Below, one piece after another: positions 44,177 to 53,236 of a DNA stretch of 64,000 nt. This stretch comes from Paenibacillus xylanexedens (GTDB taxonomy: Bacteria; Bacillota; Bacilli; Paenibacillales; Paenibacillaceae), in the NCBI RefSeq assembly GCF_007680605.1, contig NZ_VEIO01000002.1:305804-369803 (forward strand), in the 5' to 3' direction. Positions within the stretch are counted from its first letter, which is position 1. Each line of letters starts with the position of its first letter. A program made the position numbers and the translations under genes. Under the pieces are notes generated by a model. The model saw only the letters and a list, made by a program, of their open reading frames with translations. It had not been told where the DNA came from and ran no database searches.

Positions 44177-46078
44177 ATGAGAAATGTGCCCAAAGCTATT
44201 ATCATCTTGTGGATGACGATATGCACGATTCTGTGTATGCCGCATGGGCTTGTGCTTGCCGCACCAGAAGAGATTCAGCAGCCTGTAGCCATTACAGGAT
44301 GGGAAGTGAAATGGGGGAACGCCGGAGATCAGGGCTTCATTAATGAGGTTATGGGCCAGGATGAAATATGGGAGAAACGGAGTACTGAGCGAATTGTAGA
44401 CAGTACTAAAGAATCATCAGATTCTTTGTGGACACGTTTGACAATTCCCCGTTTACATGACGGAAGTTCAGCGATTCGCTTCGAAAATATTAAAGGTACT
44501 CATATTGTGATCTATCTTGAAGATCGGAAAGTATACGAGAATTACCATTATAATTACGACAATAATGCCGTTTTTTTACCGCTATCTGCAGAAAATTCGG
44601 GGAAAACACTCTATGTTTGGGCGCAAAATGAGAGAGGGTGGTTGGGCATTCAAGGCGATGTCCAGGTCGGACCATATGCCATGCTGCAGGAGAAGTATCT
44701 CCATAATGGGTTAATGGATATCATTTTGGGTTCAACTTTTGTATTTACCTCGCTCATTATGCTGAGTTGCACATTTTTTCTGGGTCAGTTTCATAAAGGA
44801 CTATGGATATCACTGTGTGTCGTGATGGGTTCCATCGGGACAATGGTGATCACTTATTCTCAATTCCTGTACACCTTCTATCAAGTGTATGGTGACCTGT
44901 ATTCTATTCTGTTTGATTTGGCCATGTTACTCGGCATGCCTGCACTTTGTTATTTCTTTGAACAAGTTATTGGCCCCGGTGTACACGGGATATTCACCAA
45001 ATTAAGGAAGGCTCAGTGGGCCTATTCCGCCGTTTCTGTGTTTTCATTGTTTGTATACGTGACATCGGGCGGGCAATGGGATCTATTGTACAGTCTTCTT
45101 GTACAGCATGTCGTGGGTATTATACTGGTTATTGTACTGACCATCCTGCTGGTTGGCACGATAGCCCGGGCACTACAACGTAACCGTGAAGCGATCCTGT
45201 TAGCAGTTGGTTTCGGTACATTTTCGTTGATTAGTGTCCTGGAGCTTCTTTGGTACTATCAGCGCAACGGGGCATATCACCTCCTCTGGTGGAAGTGGTC
45301 GATGGTTGCATTTGTCATCTCATTGATTGCTATTCTTGGTAGCCGGTTTGCGGAAAAACATAACAAAGTGCTAGAGTACTCCAAGGAGCTGGAACTATTC
45401 AACAACGAGTTACAGCGATCCGAAAAGATGGAGATCATTAGCGAGCTTGCTGCTTCGGTTGCTCATGAGGTGCGTAACCCGCTTCAGGTGACGAGAGGAT
45501 TTCTTCAGCTTATGACAGAGCAGGAGGATAACAAGAATAAGGGGTATGTACGTATTGCATTGGAAGAACTCGACCGGGCTTCCGGCATTATTACGGATTT
45601 TCTGACTTTTGCAAAACCGGAATTTGACCACATTATTTCATTGAATATTTCGGATGAATTTGATCATATTGAAGGCATACTGGTACCGATGGCCAATCTG
45701 GAAGGTGGAAAAATTACAACGGATATCCCGCCTAATATTTATATTCGTGGCAATTCTTCGAAGTTCAAGCAGGCCTTTATCAACATTATTAAAAATAGTA
45801 TTGAAGCGTTTCAGGGAGGACAAGGTCAGATTGATATCTGGGCATACTCACAGGATGGCAAAGTTAAAGTGCATGTCAGAGATAATGGTGAAGGGATGAG
45901 TGAGGAAGCGTTATCCCGATTGGGAGAACCGTACTTCTCCAATAAAATCAAAGGCACGGGGCTAGGTATGATGGTTACCTTCCGCATCGTGGAAGCGATG
46001 AATGGACAGATTAGTTTTACAAGTATAAAAGGGGTAGGAACAGAAGCTGTTGTATCTTTTCCCGAGTTCGTTAAATGA
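44177..46078 (+). CDS. Membrane sensor histidine kinase, phosphorelay type with 7TMR-DISM-like sensor
   Basis: A 633-residue orphan kinase. Residues 1-29 are a signal peptide. About 40-170 form an outer beta-rich domain (SLWTRLTIPRLHDGSSAIRF, GTHIVIYLEDRKVYENYHYN), the layout of a 7TMR-DISM sensor. Seven membrane helices follow from about 178 to 395. The dimerisation domain carries His430 in SVAHEVRNPLQVTRGFLQLM, the form seen in sporulation (KinA/KinB-type) kinases. The ATPase has NIIKNSIEAF, RDNGEGM and GTGLGMMV. No response regulator is adjacent, which fits feeding a shared phosphorelay. It converges on the ComX-like peptide gene and is a candidate receptor, unproven. Confidence 0.85.
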   Translation: MRNVPKAIIILWMTICTILCMPHGLVLAAPEEIQQPVAITGWEVKWGNAGDQGFINEVMGQDEIWEKRSTERIVDSTKESSDSLWTRLTIPRLHDGSSAIRFENIKGTHIVIYLEDRKVYENYHYNYDNNAVFLPLSAENSGKTLYVWAQNERGWLGIQGDVQVGPYAMLQEKYLHNGLMDIILGSTFVFTSLIMLSCTFFLGQFHKGLWISLCVVMGSIGTMVITYSQFLYTFYQVYGDLYSILFDLAMLLGMPALCYFFEQVIGPGVHGIFTKLRKAQWAYSAVSVFSLFVYVTSGGQWDLLYSLLVQHVVGIILVIVLTILLVGTIARALQRNREAILLAVGFGTFSLISVLELLWYYQRNGAYHLLWWKWSMVAFVISLIAILGSRFAEKHNKVLEYSKELELFNNELQRSEKMEIISELAASVAHEVRNPLQVTRGFLQLMTEQEDNKNKGYVRIALEELDRASGIITDFLTFAKPEFDHIISLNISDEFDHIEGILVPMANLEGGKITTDIPPNIYIRGNSSKFKQAFINIIKNSIEAFQGGQGQIDIWAYSQDGKVKVHVRDNGEGMSEEALSRLGEPYFSNKIKGTGLGMMVTFRIVEAMNGQISFTSIKGVGTEAVVSFPEFVK

Positions 46079-46087
46079 CGGACTCGG
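46062..46087 (+). terminator. Hairpin at the kinase stop codon
   Basis: CCGAGT and CGT (46062-46071) pair with ACG and ACTCGG (46078-46087) around the stop. The T-run comes only 35 bases later, so function is uncertain. Confidence 0.4.
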
Positions 46088-46141
46088 AGAAGATACCCAG
46101 TTTAATGTTCTACCCCTGATTTTTTTTTTATTTAGCCAAGA

Positions 46142-46387
46142 TTAGAACGATCTCCACGGTCCGCAATTGACGTCATAATTGACTTTGGAAGGGTTAGGTG
46201 GAATGACCAGAACATAATCATTTTGTTGCTCCTCAACTGTGCGAATCTTGATATGATCAGGAATCGTAATACCAAACGCCTCGCGAAGTGCCTGCTTAGG
46301 ATTAGAATGGAGTTGTTGTCTGAAGTGCTCATCTGTCCAAGCTTTCTCAATAATATCCTCATGCAACGTTTTTTCTGACACCATCAT
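46142..46387 (-). CDS. ComX-like peptide precursor with NHLP-type leader
   Basis: An 81-residue precursor. The leader (VSEKTLHEDIIEKAWTDEHF, RQQLHSNPKQALREAFGITI, then IRTVEEQQNDYVLVIPPNP) follows the pattern of the NHLP leader family of RiPP precursors, which derives from nitrile hydratase. It ends in the typical YVLVIPP. The tail SKVNYDVNCGPWRSF is the putative core, with Cys75 and Trp78, the Trp being fourth from the end. In B. subtilis ComX the prenylated Trp is also near the C-terminus. The start at 46387 is chosen for AAGGGA nine bases ahead. It lies 25 bp after the isoprenoid-synthase-like gene, in the comQ-comX order. Confidence 0.75.
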   Translation of the reverse strand: MMVSEKTLHEDIIEKAWTDEHFRQQLHSNPKQALREAFGITIPDHIKIRTVEEQQNDYVLVIPPNPSKVNYDVNCGPWRSF

Positions 46388-46412
46388 CGTCAACATTCCC
46401 TTCGTATTTAAA

Positions 46413-47390
46413 TTAAACTGAATCGGCTTGTTCCGTATTAGAAGGTCTGGATTGTGGTTCGCTGATCCAGTAGTGAAACCCACCTCGGTAAAGTCTTTTT
46501 TTACGTTGTTCTACTTCCTGAATAGCTTGTACCAATGAGTTGCACAGATAAGAATTCAGGGCAATGAGTTGTGACAAAGCCAAGTTAGAAGATGCTATGA
46601 TGTCATTGAATTGTCGAGCTAAGTCTGCATAACTGTTCATCAGTTGTGAGTTTGATACATTGTTGTGTATAGATTCGTGAAGTACATGACTCGTCGGATA
46701 TTCCTGTCGGAGAGCTGTGGATAAGTGAGAGAGGTAGCTATTGTAGTTGCCGTGTACAGCATCCATTTTCGTGTCTGTAAAGTCATCTGTCATCTGCAGG
46801 GTCATGAGAACGATATTCAGTGCACCGCAGACCGAAGAGATTCGTTCTGGTTGCTCTAGTAAAATCAGGGAACCGATGACTCCTAATTGTGTTGGTGAAG
46901 CCTTCTGGGCGATGAGAAGCGGGTTATGCTGAAAATAATCCACGTGTAATTCACCGTTTACGCTTACTGCCCAGTCCTGAAGAACCTGTCTGAAATGGTT
47001 CCAGAAGACAGAAGAGGGTTCAAATAATGCATTATAGACTTGAAGGGCATCCACATAGCAAAGGTTCCCAAAAGATAACTTCAGCACGGCATCCTCAGTT
47101 GGCTCATCCATGACATCATCCAGATTAAGAAAATACATCATGTGTAACAGGCAAGCTGTGCTAAGCTGATGAGCTTGATCGGACGGGAGTCCCTCTGTGT
47201 ATTGCATCCATAGCGGAGTGATGTAACCGATGCAACTGTGTCCCGGATCTCCCCTGAAGGGGTTGAGCAAACGGAGTTGTTCAAGCGCATGGCCTGCCAG
47301 TGAATCAGGGTATTGCCGAAGACGCTCTTCAACGGAATCAAACACGGCCTTCACGTCAAGCATATACGGATCTAGCCATTCTCGATGCAT
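46413..47390 (-). CDS. ComQ-like isoprenoid-synthase-fold peptide prenyltransferase (predicted)
   Basis: A 325-residue, mostly helical protein of the polyprenyl synthetase/class I terpenoid fold. The first Asp-rich motif is DDVMDE at about residue 91 (in LLHMMYFLNLDDVMDEPTED), and a second DDFTD is at about 202 (LMTLQMTDDFTDTKMD). In ComQ the first motif is needed to add a farnesyl or geranyl group to Trp of ComX, and ComQ alone is enough for processing. The gene precedes a peptide precursor with a Trp-bearing tail. ATG 47390 has AGGAGGG 13 bases ahead, a long gap; ATG 47414 is the alternative. Peptide modification is inferred from context; an ordinary prenyl synthase is less likely given the small partner. 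Confidence 0.72.
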   Translation of the reverse strand: MHREWLDPYMLDVKAVFDSVEERLRQYPDSLAGHALEQLRLLNPFRGDPGHSCIGYITPLWMQYTEGLPSDQAHQLSTACLLHMMYFLNLDDVMDEPTEDAVLKLSFGNLCYVDALQVYNALFEPSSVFWNHFRQVLQDWAVSVNGELHVDYFQHNPLLIAQKASPTQLGVIGSLILLEQPERISSVCGALNIVLMTLQMTDDFTDTKMDAVHGNYNSYLSHLSTALRQEYPTSHVLHESIHNNVSNSQLMNSYADLARQFNDIIASSNLALSQLIALNSYLCNSLVQAIQEVEQRKKRLYRGGFHYWISEPQSRPSNTEQADSV

Positions 47391-47605
47391 GATATGAAAA
47401 CGTCCCTCCTGCATTAAATGTTGGAATATGCAGTAAGATCAAGAAGTTAAATACAGTATAGCTTAAGTAAGTTGAAAAAAATAGGATTTTTTGTGATCAT
47501 TTGTGAAAAATTTGATGACACTTTGGATTTTATAGCATAAAAAGTTGTAATTTGGGTTCAGACTAAGAGGGCAGAGGATATCGAGACAAGAAAGGTGGAT
47601 AAAGA

Positions 47606-48340
47606 ATGAAGATAAATTGGAAATCATGGCTGGCCGCCAGCGCTGCTGTTATCATTTTCACTGTTGCTCCGGGCCAGATAGCTTTAGCTGATCCCGCTTC
47701 TCCTGCGGAGAAGCAAGATGAAAAACTGGCTGAATCTGCCGGTGGAAACCAAAAGCCTTGTATGCAGGCGGGCCATGGTTTGTTTATGATCGGAGAAACA
47801 GCCGATTTGCTCGGAATTGGACTCCGTGATTTGAAGCAGCAGATGCAACTTGGCAAGACCTTAACCCAGATCGCGAAGGAACGCAAAGGTTTCAGTGAGG
47901 AACAGTTACTGCAAAAACTAAAGCCCACGCTGTCAGAGCGCTTGGATCTGGCCGTGAAAGAAGGCTGTCTCACCAAGGAACAAGCTGCAGCAGCGAAAGC
48001 CAATATGGATGTGAAGCTAAAAAAGGTAGTGAATACCCCGCTTGCCGAATTACGACGTGAATTTACGCACCATGGGAATCATTCCATGGTAGATAAAGGG
48101 GCAATAGCGAAATACATCGGGATTACACCTGAACAATTGCAAGAACAACTGCATGCGGGCAAGTCTTTGGTTGAAATTGCGCAAGCGAAGGGCATCAGTG
48201 AAACACAGCTCGTGAATCAGTTAAAAGAACAATTAACAGGTGATCTGCAAAGGTTTGTTCATCAAAAACGGCACGGTCATTCCATGCCAGTTCATCCGGG
48301 ACACGTGCCTGGTCGATCCACCTCAACCGAAGTGAAATGA
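47606..48340 (+). CDS. Secreted helical-repeat protein (DUF2680/YckD-like)
   Basis: A 244-residue exported protein. The signal peptide runs to about residue 28 (WLAASAAVIIFTVAPGQIAL, then ADP). Two similar helical units follow: TADLLGIGLRDLKQQMQLGK, TLTQIAKERKGFSEEQLLQK and AIAKYIGITPEQLQEQLHAG, KSLVEIAQAKGISETQLVNQ. Each looks like a helix-turn-helix-like three-helix module. The tail is rich in His and Gly. No enzyme motif. AAAGGTGG precedes the ATG. It resembles small secreted YckD-type proteins; function unknown. Confidence 0.65.
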   Translation: MKINWKSWLAASAAVIIFTVAPGQIALADPASPAEKQDEKLAESAGGNQKPCMQAGHGLFMIGETADLLGIGLRDLKQQMQLGKTLTQIAKERKGFSEEQLLQKLKPTLSERLDLAVKEGCLTKEQAAAAKANMDVKLKKVVNTPLAELRREFTHHGNHSMVDKGAIAKYIGITPEQLQEQLHAGKSLVEIAQAKGISETQLVNQLKEQLTGDLQRFVHQKRHGHSMPVHPGHVPGRSTSTEVK

Positions 48341-48395
48341 TCGACTTCATAGAACAAGATGACTGACCTACTGAGCAAGATGAGAAAGAAATGCA

Positions 48396-48430
48396 AGAGC
48401 GTCCTCCGCAGGGGAGAACGCTCTTTGTTT
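48396..48430 (+). terminator. Terminator after the secreted helical-repeat gene
   Basis: AGAGCGT/ACGCTCT with an inner CTCC/GGAG stem is followed by TTGTTTG. Confidence 0.75.
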
Positions 48431-48482
48431 GCTTTGTAAAAACCAGCCTATGGTGTTAGGTCTATCCGTTTGTCTTTTCGTT

Positions 48483-49724
48483 TTAATTTTTGGAAACCGA
48501 TCCAAGGGGCGGATTTTGATTCGGGCGTCTTCCAGTACCCGCTAATGGATCACTAAAAGAAGAAGCTTGCCTAGCCTTGCTACGTGTCAAGCCAACCATG
48601 AAACGAGAGCCTGGCAATTTGGATAATGTGTAGCTAATGCCAAGAGCGGTCACAACGGTGACTATGAATGAGATTATTGTTACAGGCAGATGCCAACCGC
48701 TAAGATGTAAGGGTCTGGTTACATATGCGATGGCATAAATCACTAATGCATGGACTAAATAACCGCCGAAGGAGTAGCGCCCAATCCAGGTGAGCAGACG
48801 CTGAAACCATAGGTTTTTACCATGTAGCAGAACAAGAAAACCGTAGAGCATAAGCATCTGAGCCATAATACTGATGAATGTACTTGGTTTTAGATACGTA
48901 GAGATATTGAGGTTCATCGTATCTTCCGACCCGCGCAGTACAGCGTAGCCCATCCAGATATACATCGCGACAAAGACCGCAATCATGCAAGGGAGCGCCC
49001 TTACCGTCCAATTCCTCCAGCTTTCCACCGTCCAGGCACATACCGCGCCAAGGAAAAAGTAGAACCAATACATGAGCCATGAATATGAACGATATTCCAG
49101 CATGCTAGACCAGGGCTCTGGCCACCATTGTATCCAGTCAGCCATATCATAATAAGACCATTTCATAAGCCAGAGATAAAATAGGGCTGCCACGAGTATG
49201 ATGGTTAACGTTACCTGTTTAGGCGTCAAACGTTTGAGCTTATCGAGCCTTTTACGAACAGCATGAGCCCCCGCGAGAAATAAAGGAAACAGGATATAAA
49301 ACTGGAACACCATCAGCACAAACCACAGGTGATATCCCGTCTGAGGTATAAATAACTCATGTACAAAGCTTCCCAAATCCGGCATACCGGAAGTCCAGAA
49401 CGTAGGAGTAAACACACGTACAGCTAACCAGTAGATGAGCGTCCATATGAAGAAAGGCATATAAATATCACCAAATCGCTTCCGGATGAAGCGGGGATAA
49501 TCCGGCTTCGTATGGCGGTGGTGATAGAACAGCAATACACCAGACAGAAATACAAAAGTAGGTGTGCCAAACCTTGTCAGATGATAAATCATGGTCAGCA
49601 TCACGGAATCAGGCTGCTCAATGTCCGGTCGATAGATGTATTCAGCAATGTTATGTTGCATGACGATAGCCAGAAAAGCTAATCCGCGAAGTTCGGTCCA
49701 TTCGGCTATTTTCGGCTTTTTCAT
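48483..49724 (-). CDS. Membrane acyltransferase, family 3 (OafA/YrhL-like)
   Basis: A 413-residue integral membrane protein with about ten helices, the normal build of acyltransferase-3 enzymes. The family start WTELRGLAFLAIVMQHNIAE contains the R-G-x-A and H of the active region. Further signatures are FGTPTFVFLSGVLLFYHHRH, GYHLWFVLMVFQFYILFPLF and GRYSFGGYLVHALVIY. Members transfer acetyl or similar groups to cell-wall or exported polysaccharides. AAGGGAGG precedes the ATG. The LCP-family gene upstream on the same strand also acts on wall polymers, but 117 bp and a terminator lie between. Confidence 0.88.
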   Translation of the reverse strand: MKKPKIAEWTELRGLAFLAIVMQHNIAEYIYRPDIEQPDSVMLTMIYHLTRFGTPTFVFLSGVLLFYHHRHTKPDYPRFIRKRFGDIYMPFFIWTLIYWLAVRVFTPTFWTSGMPDLGSFVHELFIPQTGYHLWFVLMVFQFYILFPLFLAGAHAVRKRLDKLKRLTPKQVTLTIILVAALFYLWLMKWSYYDMADWIQWWPEPWSSMLEYRSYSWLMYWFYFFLGAVCAWTVESWRNWTVRALPCMIAVFVAMYIWMGYAVLRGSEDTMNLNISTYLKPSTFISIMAQMLMLYGFLVLLHGKNLWFQRLLTWIGRYSFGGYLVHALVIYAIAYVTRPLHLSGWHLPVTIISFIVTVVTALGISYTLSKLPGSRFMVGLTRSKARQASSFSDPLAGTGRRPNQNPPLGSVSKN

Positions 49725-49814
49725 TTACATTCCTCCCTTATGTAGCCAGGGTCATCATATAAGACTACCCTGCAAACATTAAGGCTGCATTAAATGCCGA
49801 AAAAAGGAACTAAA

Positions 49815-49840
49815 AAAGGACGGCCTAAGCCGTCCTTTTA
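49815..49840 (-). terminator. Terminator of the LCP gene
   Basis: AAAAGGACGGC pairs with GCCGTCCTTTT around a CTAA loop, with A and T ends that let it work on either strand. Confidence 0.88.
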
Positions 49841-50866
49841 CTAATTATGATGTGATACTCCCTCCTGTGATTCTCCAGTTGCTGAGCCATCGGAAGGAGA
49901 AGGGTTATCTTCTTCAAATAACTTTTGAATATAAGCTTGAAGCTTGGGCACATTCACACCTAATACCTGAGCAGATCCAGCCCGCTCATTGGTAAGTAAC
50001 TTGTTCGGTGGAATCTGTTGCTGGTCGATCTCGTTCACGCGAATATCAAAGCCAAGTGAAGCGAGCTTCAACATTTGGGTTGGGCTTAGATCGGTTTTGA
50101 TATAAGGAGCAATGGCTTCCAGCATCTCAGGGATTTTAAAGAGCGAAGTGGTGCTCTGCATCTTCTTGGCAAGTTCGGTCATGAAGATGCGCTGCCGCTG
50201 CGTGCGTGTGAAATCGGAGGTTGCATCATGCCGGAAACGAACATACTGGAGGGCGGTCTTGCCGTCCATATGTTGCAGTCCTTTTTTCAAATCAATATCA
50301 TACATGTGTTTATCCGCTTTGCTCGTGTAGTACATATCTTTTTCCACATCGATATCAATACCATCCAGCGCATCAACGAGAGCCATGAAGCCTGTAAAGT
50401 CCGTGTAGACATAATGTTGAATCGGTATACCGAGCAGGTTGCTGACCGTCTGTTTGGTTAATTCTGCTCCGCCGTAGGAGAAGGCAGCGTTAAGGCGACT
50501 TTTGCCATGGCCCGGGATGTCAACGTAGGTGTCGCGAAGTACGGAAAACAAGTGGGCCTTTTTGGAAACGGGATCAATCGAAGCAACCATCACCGAGTCT
50601 GAACGTCCTGCGTCATCCCCTCTGGAGTCACCGCCAATCAATAAAATATTCACTCTCTCTTTTCCGTCCCATTTCGGAATGACCACTTTGGGTGTATCGG
50701 AGCTTTCCGTACTGTTCGAGGCATTACTAGAATTAGGCGAATCGCTAGATGCGGCGGTCGAAATGCTATTGGCAAAATGAACGATCGAATATCCGTAGTA
50801 GACAATGACTCCTGTTACCACAAGTGCCAAGGTCAGGGCTGTACCCCATAACCATTTTTTAATCAT
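49841..50866 (-). CDS. LytR-CpsA-Psr (LCP) family cell-wall ligase
   Basis: A 341-residue protein with one N-terminal membrane helix (WLWGTALTLALVVTGVIVYY), a Ser/Asn-rich linker and an LCP catalytic domain from about 75. Conserved Asp and Arg residues that bind the pyrophosphate lipid are in NILLIGGDSRGDDAGRSDSV, HLFSVLRDTYVDIPGHGKSR, LDGIDIDVEKDMYY and ALQYVRFRHDATSDFTRTQR. LCP enzymes attach teichoic acids or other polymers to peptidoglycan outside the cell. ATG 50866 follows AAAGGTGAG; the 34 codons upstream to 50968 lack a site. Its last codons lie at the terminator. Confidence 0.92.
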   Translation of the reverse strand: MIKKWLWGTALTLALVVTGVIVYYGYSIVHFANSISTAASSDSPNSSNASNSTESSDTPKVVIPKWDGKERVNILLIGGDSRGDDAGRSDSVMVASIDPVSKKAHLFSVLRDTYVDIPGHGKSRLNAAFSYGGAELTKQTVSNLLGIPIQHYVYTDFTGFMALVDALDGIDIDVEKDMYYTSKADKHMYDIDLKKGLQHMDGKTALQYVRFRHDATSDFTRTQRQRIFMTELAKKMQSTTSLFKIPEMLEAIAPYIKTDLSPTQMLKLASLGFDIRVNEIDQQQIPPNKLLTNERAGSAQVLGVNVPKLQAYIQKLFEEDNPSPSDGSATGESQEGVSHHN

Positions 50867-51234
50867 AATCTCACCTTTCTTATGTAGAACTGATAGATCC
50901 CCAAAAACCAGTTTAACAAAAAGAAAGTAAAATGTCCTCCTTGATTCCGAAAATACGTTTGAAATCAATATTGTTTTACGAATGGTTTGTTAATTGTGGT
51001 TGGAACACTCATTAAGGAGTTTCGTCACTTTTTTGGGAGATTTCCGACCTTCCGCAGGCGGTGCATATCTACTTTTGTTAGCCAATTGAAATTATGGTCT
51101 GTTGAATATACTTTTTTCATTGTTAAGAGAAATTTTCTTGAAATTAAGATTTCACATATTCACTCAAAGAATATCTATGTCGATATATTATACAGATGTA
51201 CTAGTTTATTGGGGGAAGTTGGAGGAGTGGAAAC
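50867..51234. other. 368-bp gap with divergent promoters
   Basis: It separates the LCP gene from a chemoreceptor gene. GTCGATAT at 51179-51186 resembles the -10 box of motility sigma-D promoters but has no good -35 partner. No gene is seen. Confidence 0.4.
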
Positions 51235-52971
51235 ATGGGAAAAATGCGAGGTAACGCATCGGGGAAAGTGAAATTTTCGATTCGTGGCAAATTATTAACA
51301 GGCTTTTCGATTGTTTTGGCTTTGCTTATCTTTGTTAGCGTGTATACATTAACACAAGTGTTTACAATGGCTGATAAATCAAGACAGATCGACCAGAATT
51401 CGATGCCAAGTGTTAGTTTGCTTGGGATTATGAACGGTGATGTGTCCGATGTGGAAAGGCTGGCACTAGCCATTATTGTAGAACAGAACCCGAGTGAGAC
51501 GGAGAAACTGAACGAAGCATTGAAAGTGTTGCTTGCCAAGCTTGAAGATGAGCGTAAACAACTGCTTACCTTCATTAATGGTGATCCTCAAGCGGAGCAA
51601 CTGTATGAACAGTTTTCCAGCAATTATGATTCTTATTTGCAGAAAATGCCGGAGTTTGTCGATTATGGTCTTAAAAATGATTATGCTACGGCTAGCGAGC
51701 TACATACAGCAGCTTATCCAATGTGGTATACAGCCAACGATCTGATTACTCAATTAATTAATCTTGGCAATAGCGGAGCAAAAGAAATTGCTGCCGGATC
51801 GGTCAAGCTAGCTGAGAATGCTTTTAACATTATTTTAGGTGTAGCGATCGTTGCAACGTTGTTATCCTTATTGATAGCCCTCTTCATCGCGAGTATGATC
51901 TCTCGTCCGGTTAAAAAAATGAGTGAAGCTGCGGCAGCGATTGCTGACGGTGATCTAACGGGTGAGGCAATTACATTGAAGAACAGAGATGAGCTGGGTG
52001 TCTTGGCAACCTCCTTCAATACCATGAGTCAAAATCTGCGTTCGATGATTCAATCCGTATCGGAAACATCGGAGCAAGTTGCGGCTTCATCCGAAGAGCT
52101 TCTCGCAAGTGCAGAGCAAAACGCAAAAGCATCGGAGCAAATTACCGAAACGGTGGAAGAATTGTCTGTGGGAACATCGAATCAGGTTGATATCGTGAAG
52201 CGTTCTTCGCAGGCAATGAATGAGATGGCTTTGGGTTCAGAACAGATTGCTGAACTGGCTCAAAGCGTATCCGTATCCGCTGTGGACGCGGCGAATCAAT
52301 CGTCGGAAGGGAACAAAATCATTCAGCAAGCGGTTGAACAGATGGGATCGGTTCGTAACTCCATCGCTTCCTTGAGAGAATTGGTCACAGGACTCGGCGA
52401 ACGTTCTGCCGAGATTGGTACGATCACTGAAGTAATCAATAACATTGCTCGTCAAACCAATTTGCTGGCTTTGAATGCGGCGATTGAAGCGGCAAGAGCA
52501 GGGGAGCACGGTAGAGGTTTTGCTGTCGTTGCGGGAGAGGTGCGCAAGCTTGCGGAAGAATCCTCCGCTTCTGCCCAACAGATCTCAGAGATTGTTCAGC
52601 TGATTCAGCAGGATACGAATCATGCTGTAGAGGCTGTGAAGGTAAACAGTAATGAAACAGAAGAGGGCATTGAATTGGTTGCTGCAGCTGGACAGGCATT
52701 CGAACAGATTTCCGACGCTGTCAACAAGGTAGCCGGGGAAATTCAAGAAGTATCCGCCGGTTCGGAGGAGATGTCAGCTAGCACCAATGAGGTTGTAAGT
52801 TACGTGGGCCAAATCTCCAATATTGCTTCGGAAGCCGCGGGTTCTGTACACAACGTATCTGCTGCAACCGAAGAGCAACTGGCTTCGATGGAAGAGATTG
52901 CTTCCTCAGCTGGATTGTTATCCAAAATGGCGGAGGAATTGCAGGGACAAGTGAACAAATTCAAAGTATAG
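51235..52971 (+). CDS. Methyl-accepting chemotaxis protein with four-helix sensor
   Basis: A 578-residue chemoreceptor. A membrane helix at about 18-42 ([20 protein letters not shown]) precedes an outer four-helix bundle of about 150 residues (4HB_MCP-like, with [20 protein letters not shown]). A second helix is at about 198-222. HAMP ([20 protein letters not shown]) and the signalling coiled coil follow, with the family tip [20 protein letters not shown] fully kept. It passes signals to CheA/CheW. GGAGGAGTGG precedes the ATG. A strong terminator follows. Confidence 0.94.
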   Translation: MGKMRGNASGKVKFSIRGKLLTGFSIVLALLIFVSVYTLTQVFTMADKSRQIDQNSMPSVSLLGIMNGDVSDVERLALAIIVEQNPSETEKLNEALKVLLAKLEDERKQLLTFINGDPQAEQLYEQFSSNYDSYLQKMPEFVDYGLKNDYATASELHTAAYPMWYTANDLITQLINLGNSGAKEIAAGSVKLAENAFNIILGVAIVATLLSLLIALFIASMISRPVKKMSEAAAAIADGDLTGEAITLKNRDELGVLATSFNTMSQNLRSMIQSVSETSEQVAASSEELLASAEQNAKASEQITETVEELSVGTSNQVDIVKRSSQAMNEMALGSEQIAELAQSVSVSAVDAANQSSEGNKIIQQAVEQMGSVRNSIASLRELVTGLGERSAEIGTITEVINNIARQTNLLALNAAIEAARAGEHGRGFAVVAGEVRKLAEESSASAQQISEIVQLIQQDTNHAVEAVKVNSNETEEGIELVAAAGQAFEQISDAVNKVAGEIQEVSAGSEEMSASTNEVVSYVGQISNIASEAAGSVHNVSAATEEQLASMEEIASSAGLLSKMAEELQGQVNKFKV

Positions 52972-52989
52972 ATTGAAAAGCAGATCGTC

Positions 52990-53038
52990 AAAAAGGCTGT
53001 TTCTTCCCGGCATGTCCGGTGTAGAAACAGCCTTTTTT
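52990..53038 (+). terminator. Terminator after the chemoreceptor gene
   Basis: AAAAAGGCTGTTTCT pairs with AGAAACAGCCTTTTT and is followed by T. Confidence 0.9.
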
Positions 53039-53121
53039 GTCATATCACGCTAATCAAGTCACAACAATGTTATTCCAGAAGTCACCAATGTTGATATTTC
53101 AAGTCAAACAAACGGCTATAA

Positions 53122-53160
53122 TGGTAATTAATGGTGGAAATTACATTGAGTTACCACCAT
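53122..53160. promoter_or_regulatory. Inverted repeat ahead of the cellulase operon
   Basis: ATGGTGG at 53131-53137 and CCACCAT at 53154-53160 are exact inverted copies, and GGTAA/TTACC lies just outside and inside them. TATAAT at 53117-53122 could be the -10 box, with TTGATA 20 bp ahead. An operator is possible. Confidence 0.35.
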
Positions 53161-53236
53161 GGAGAGGAGAACGGTCACTCAGAATATGGGGAAGCATTCA
53201 TCTGGAACTTTCGAGAAAAGGAGATGAACATGATTT

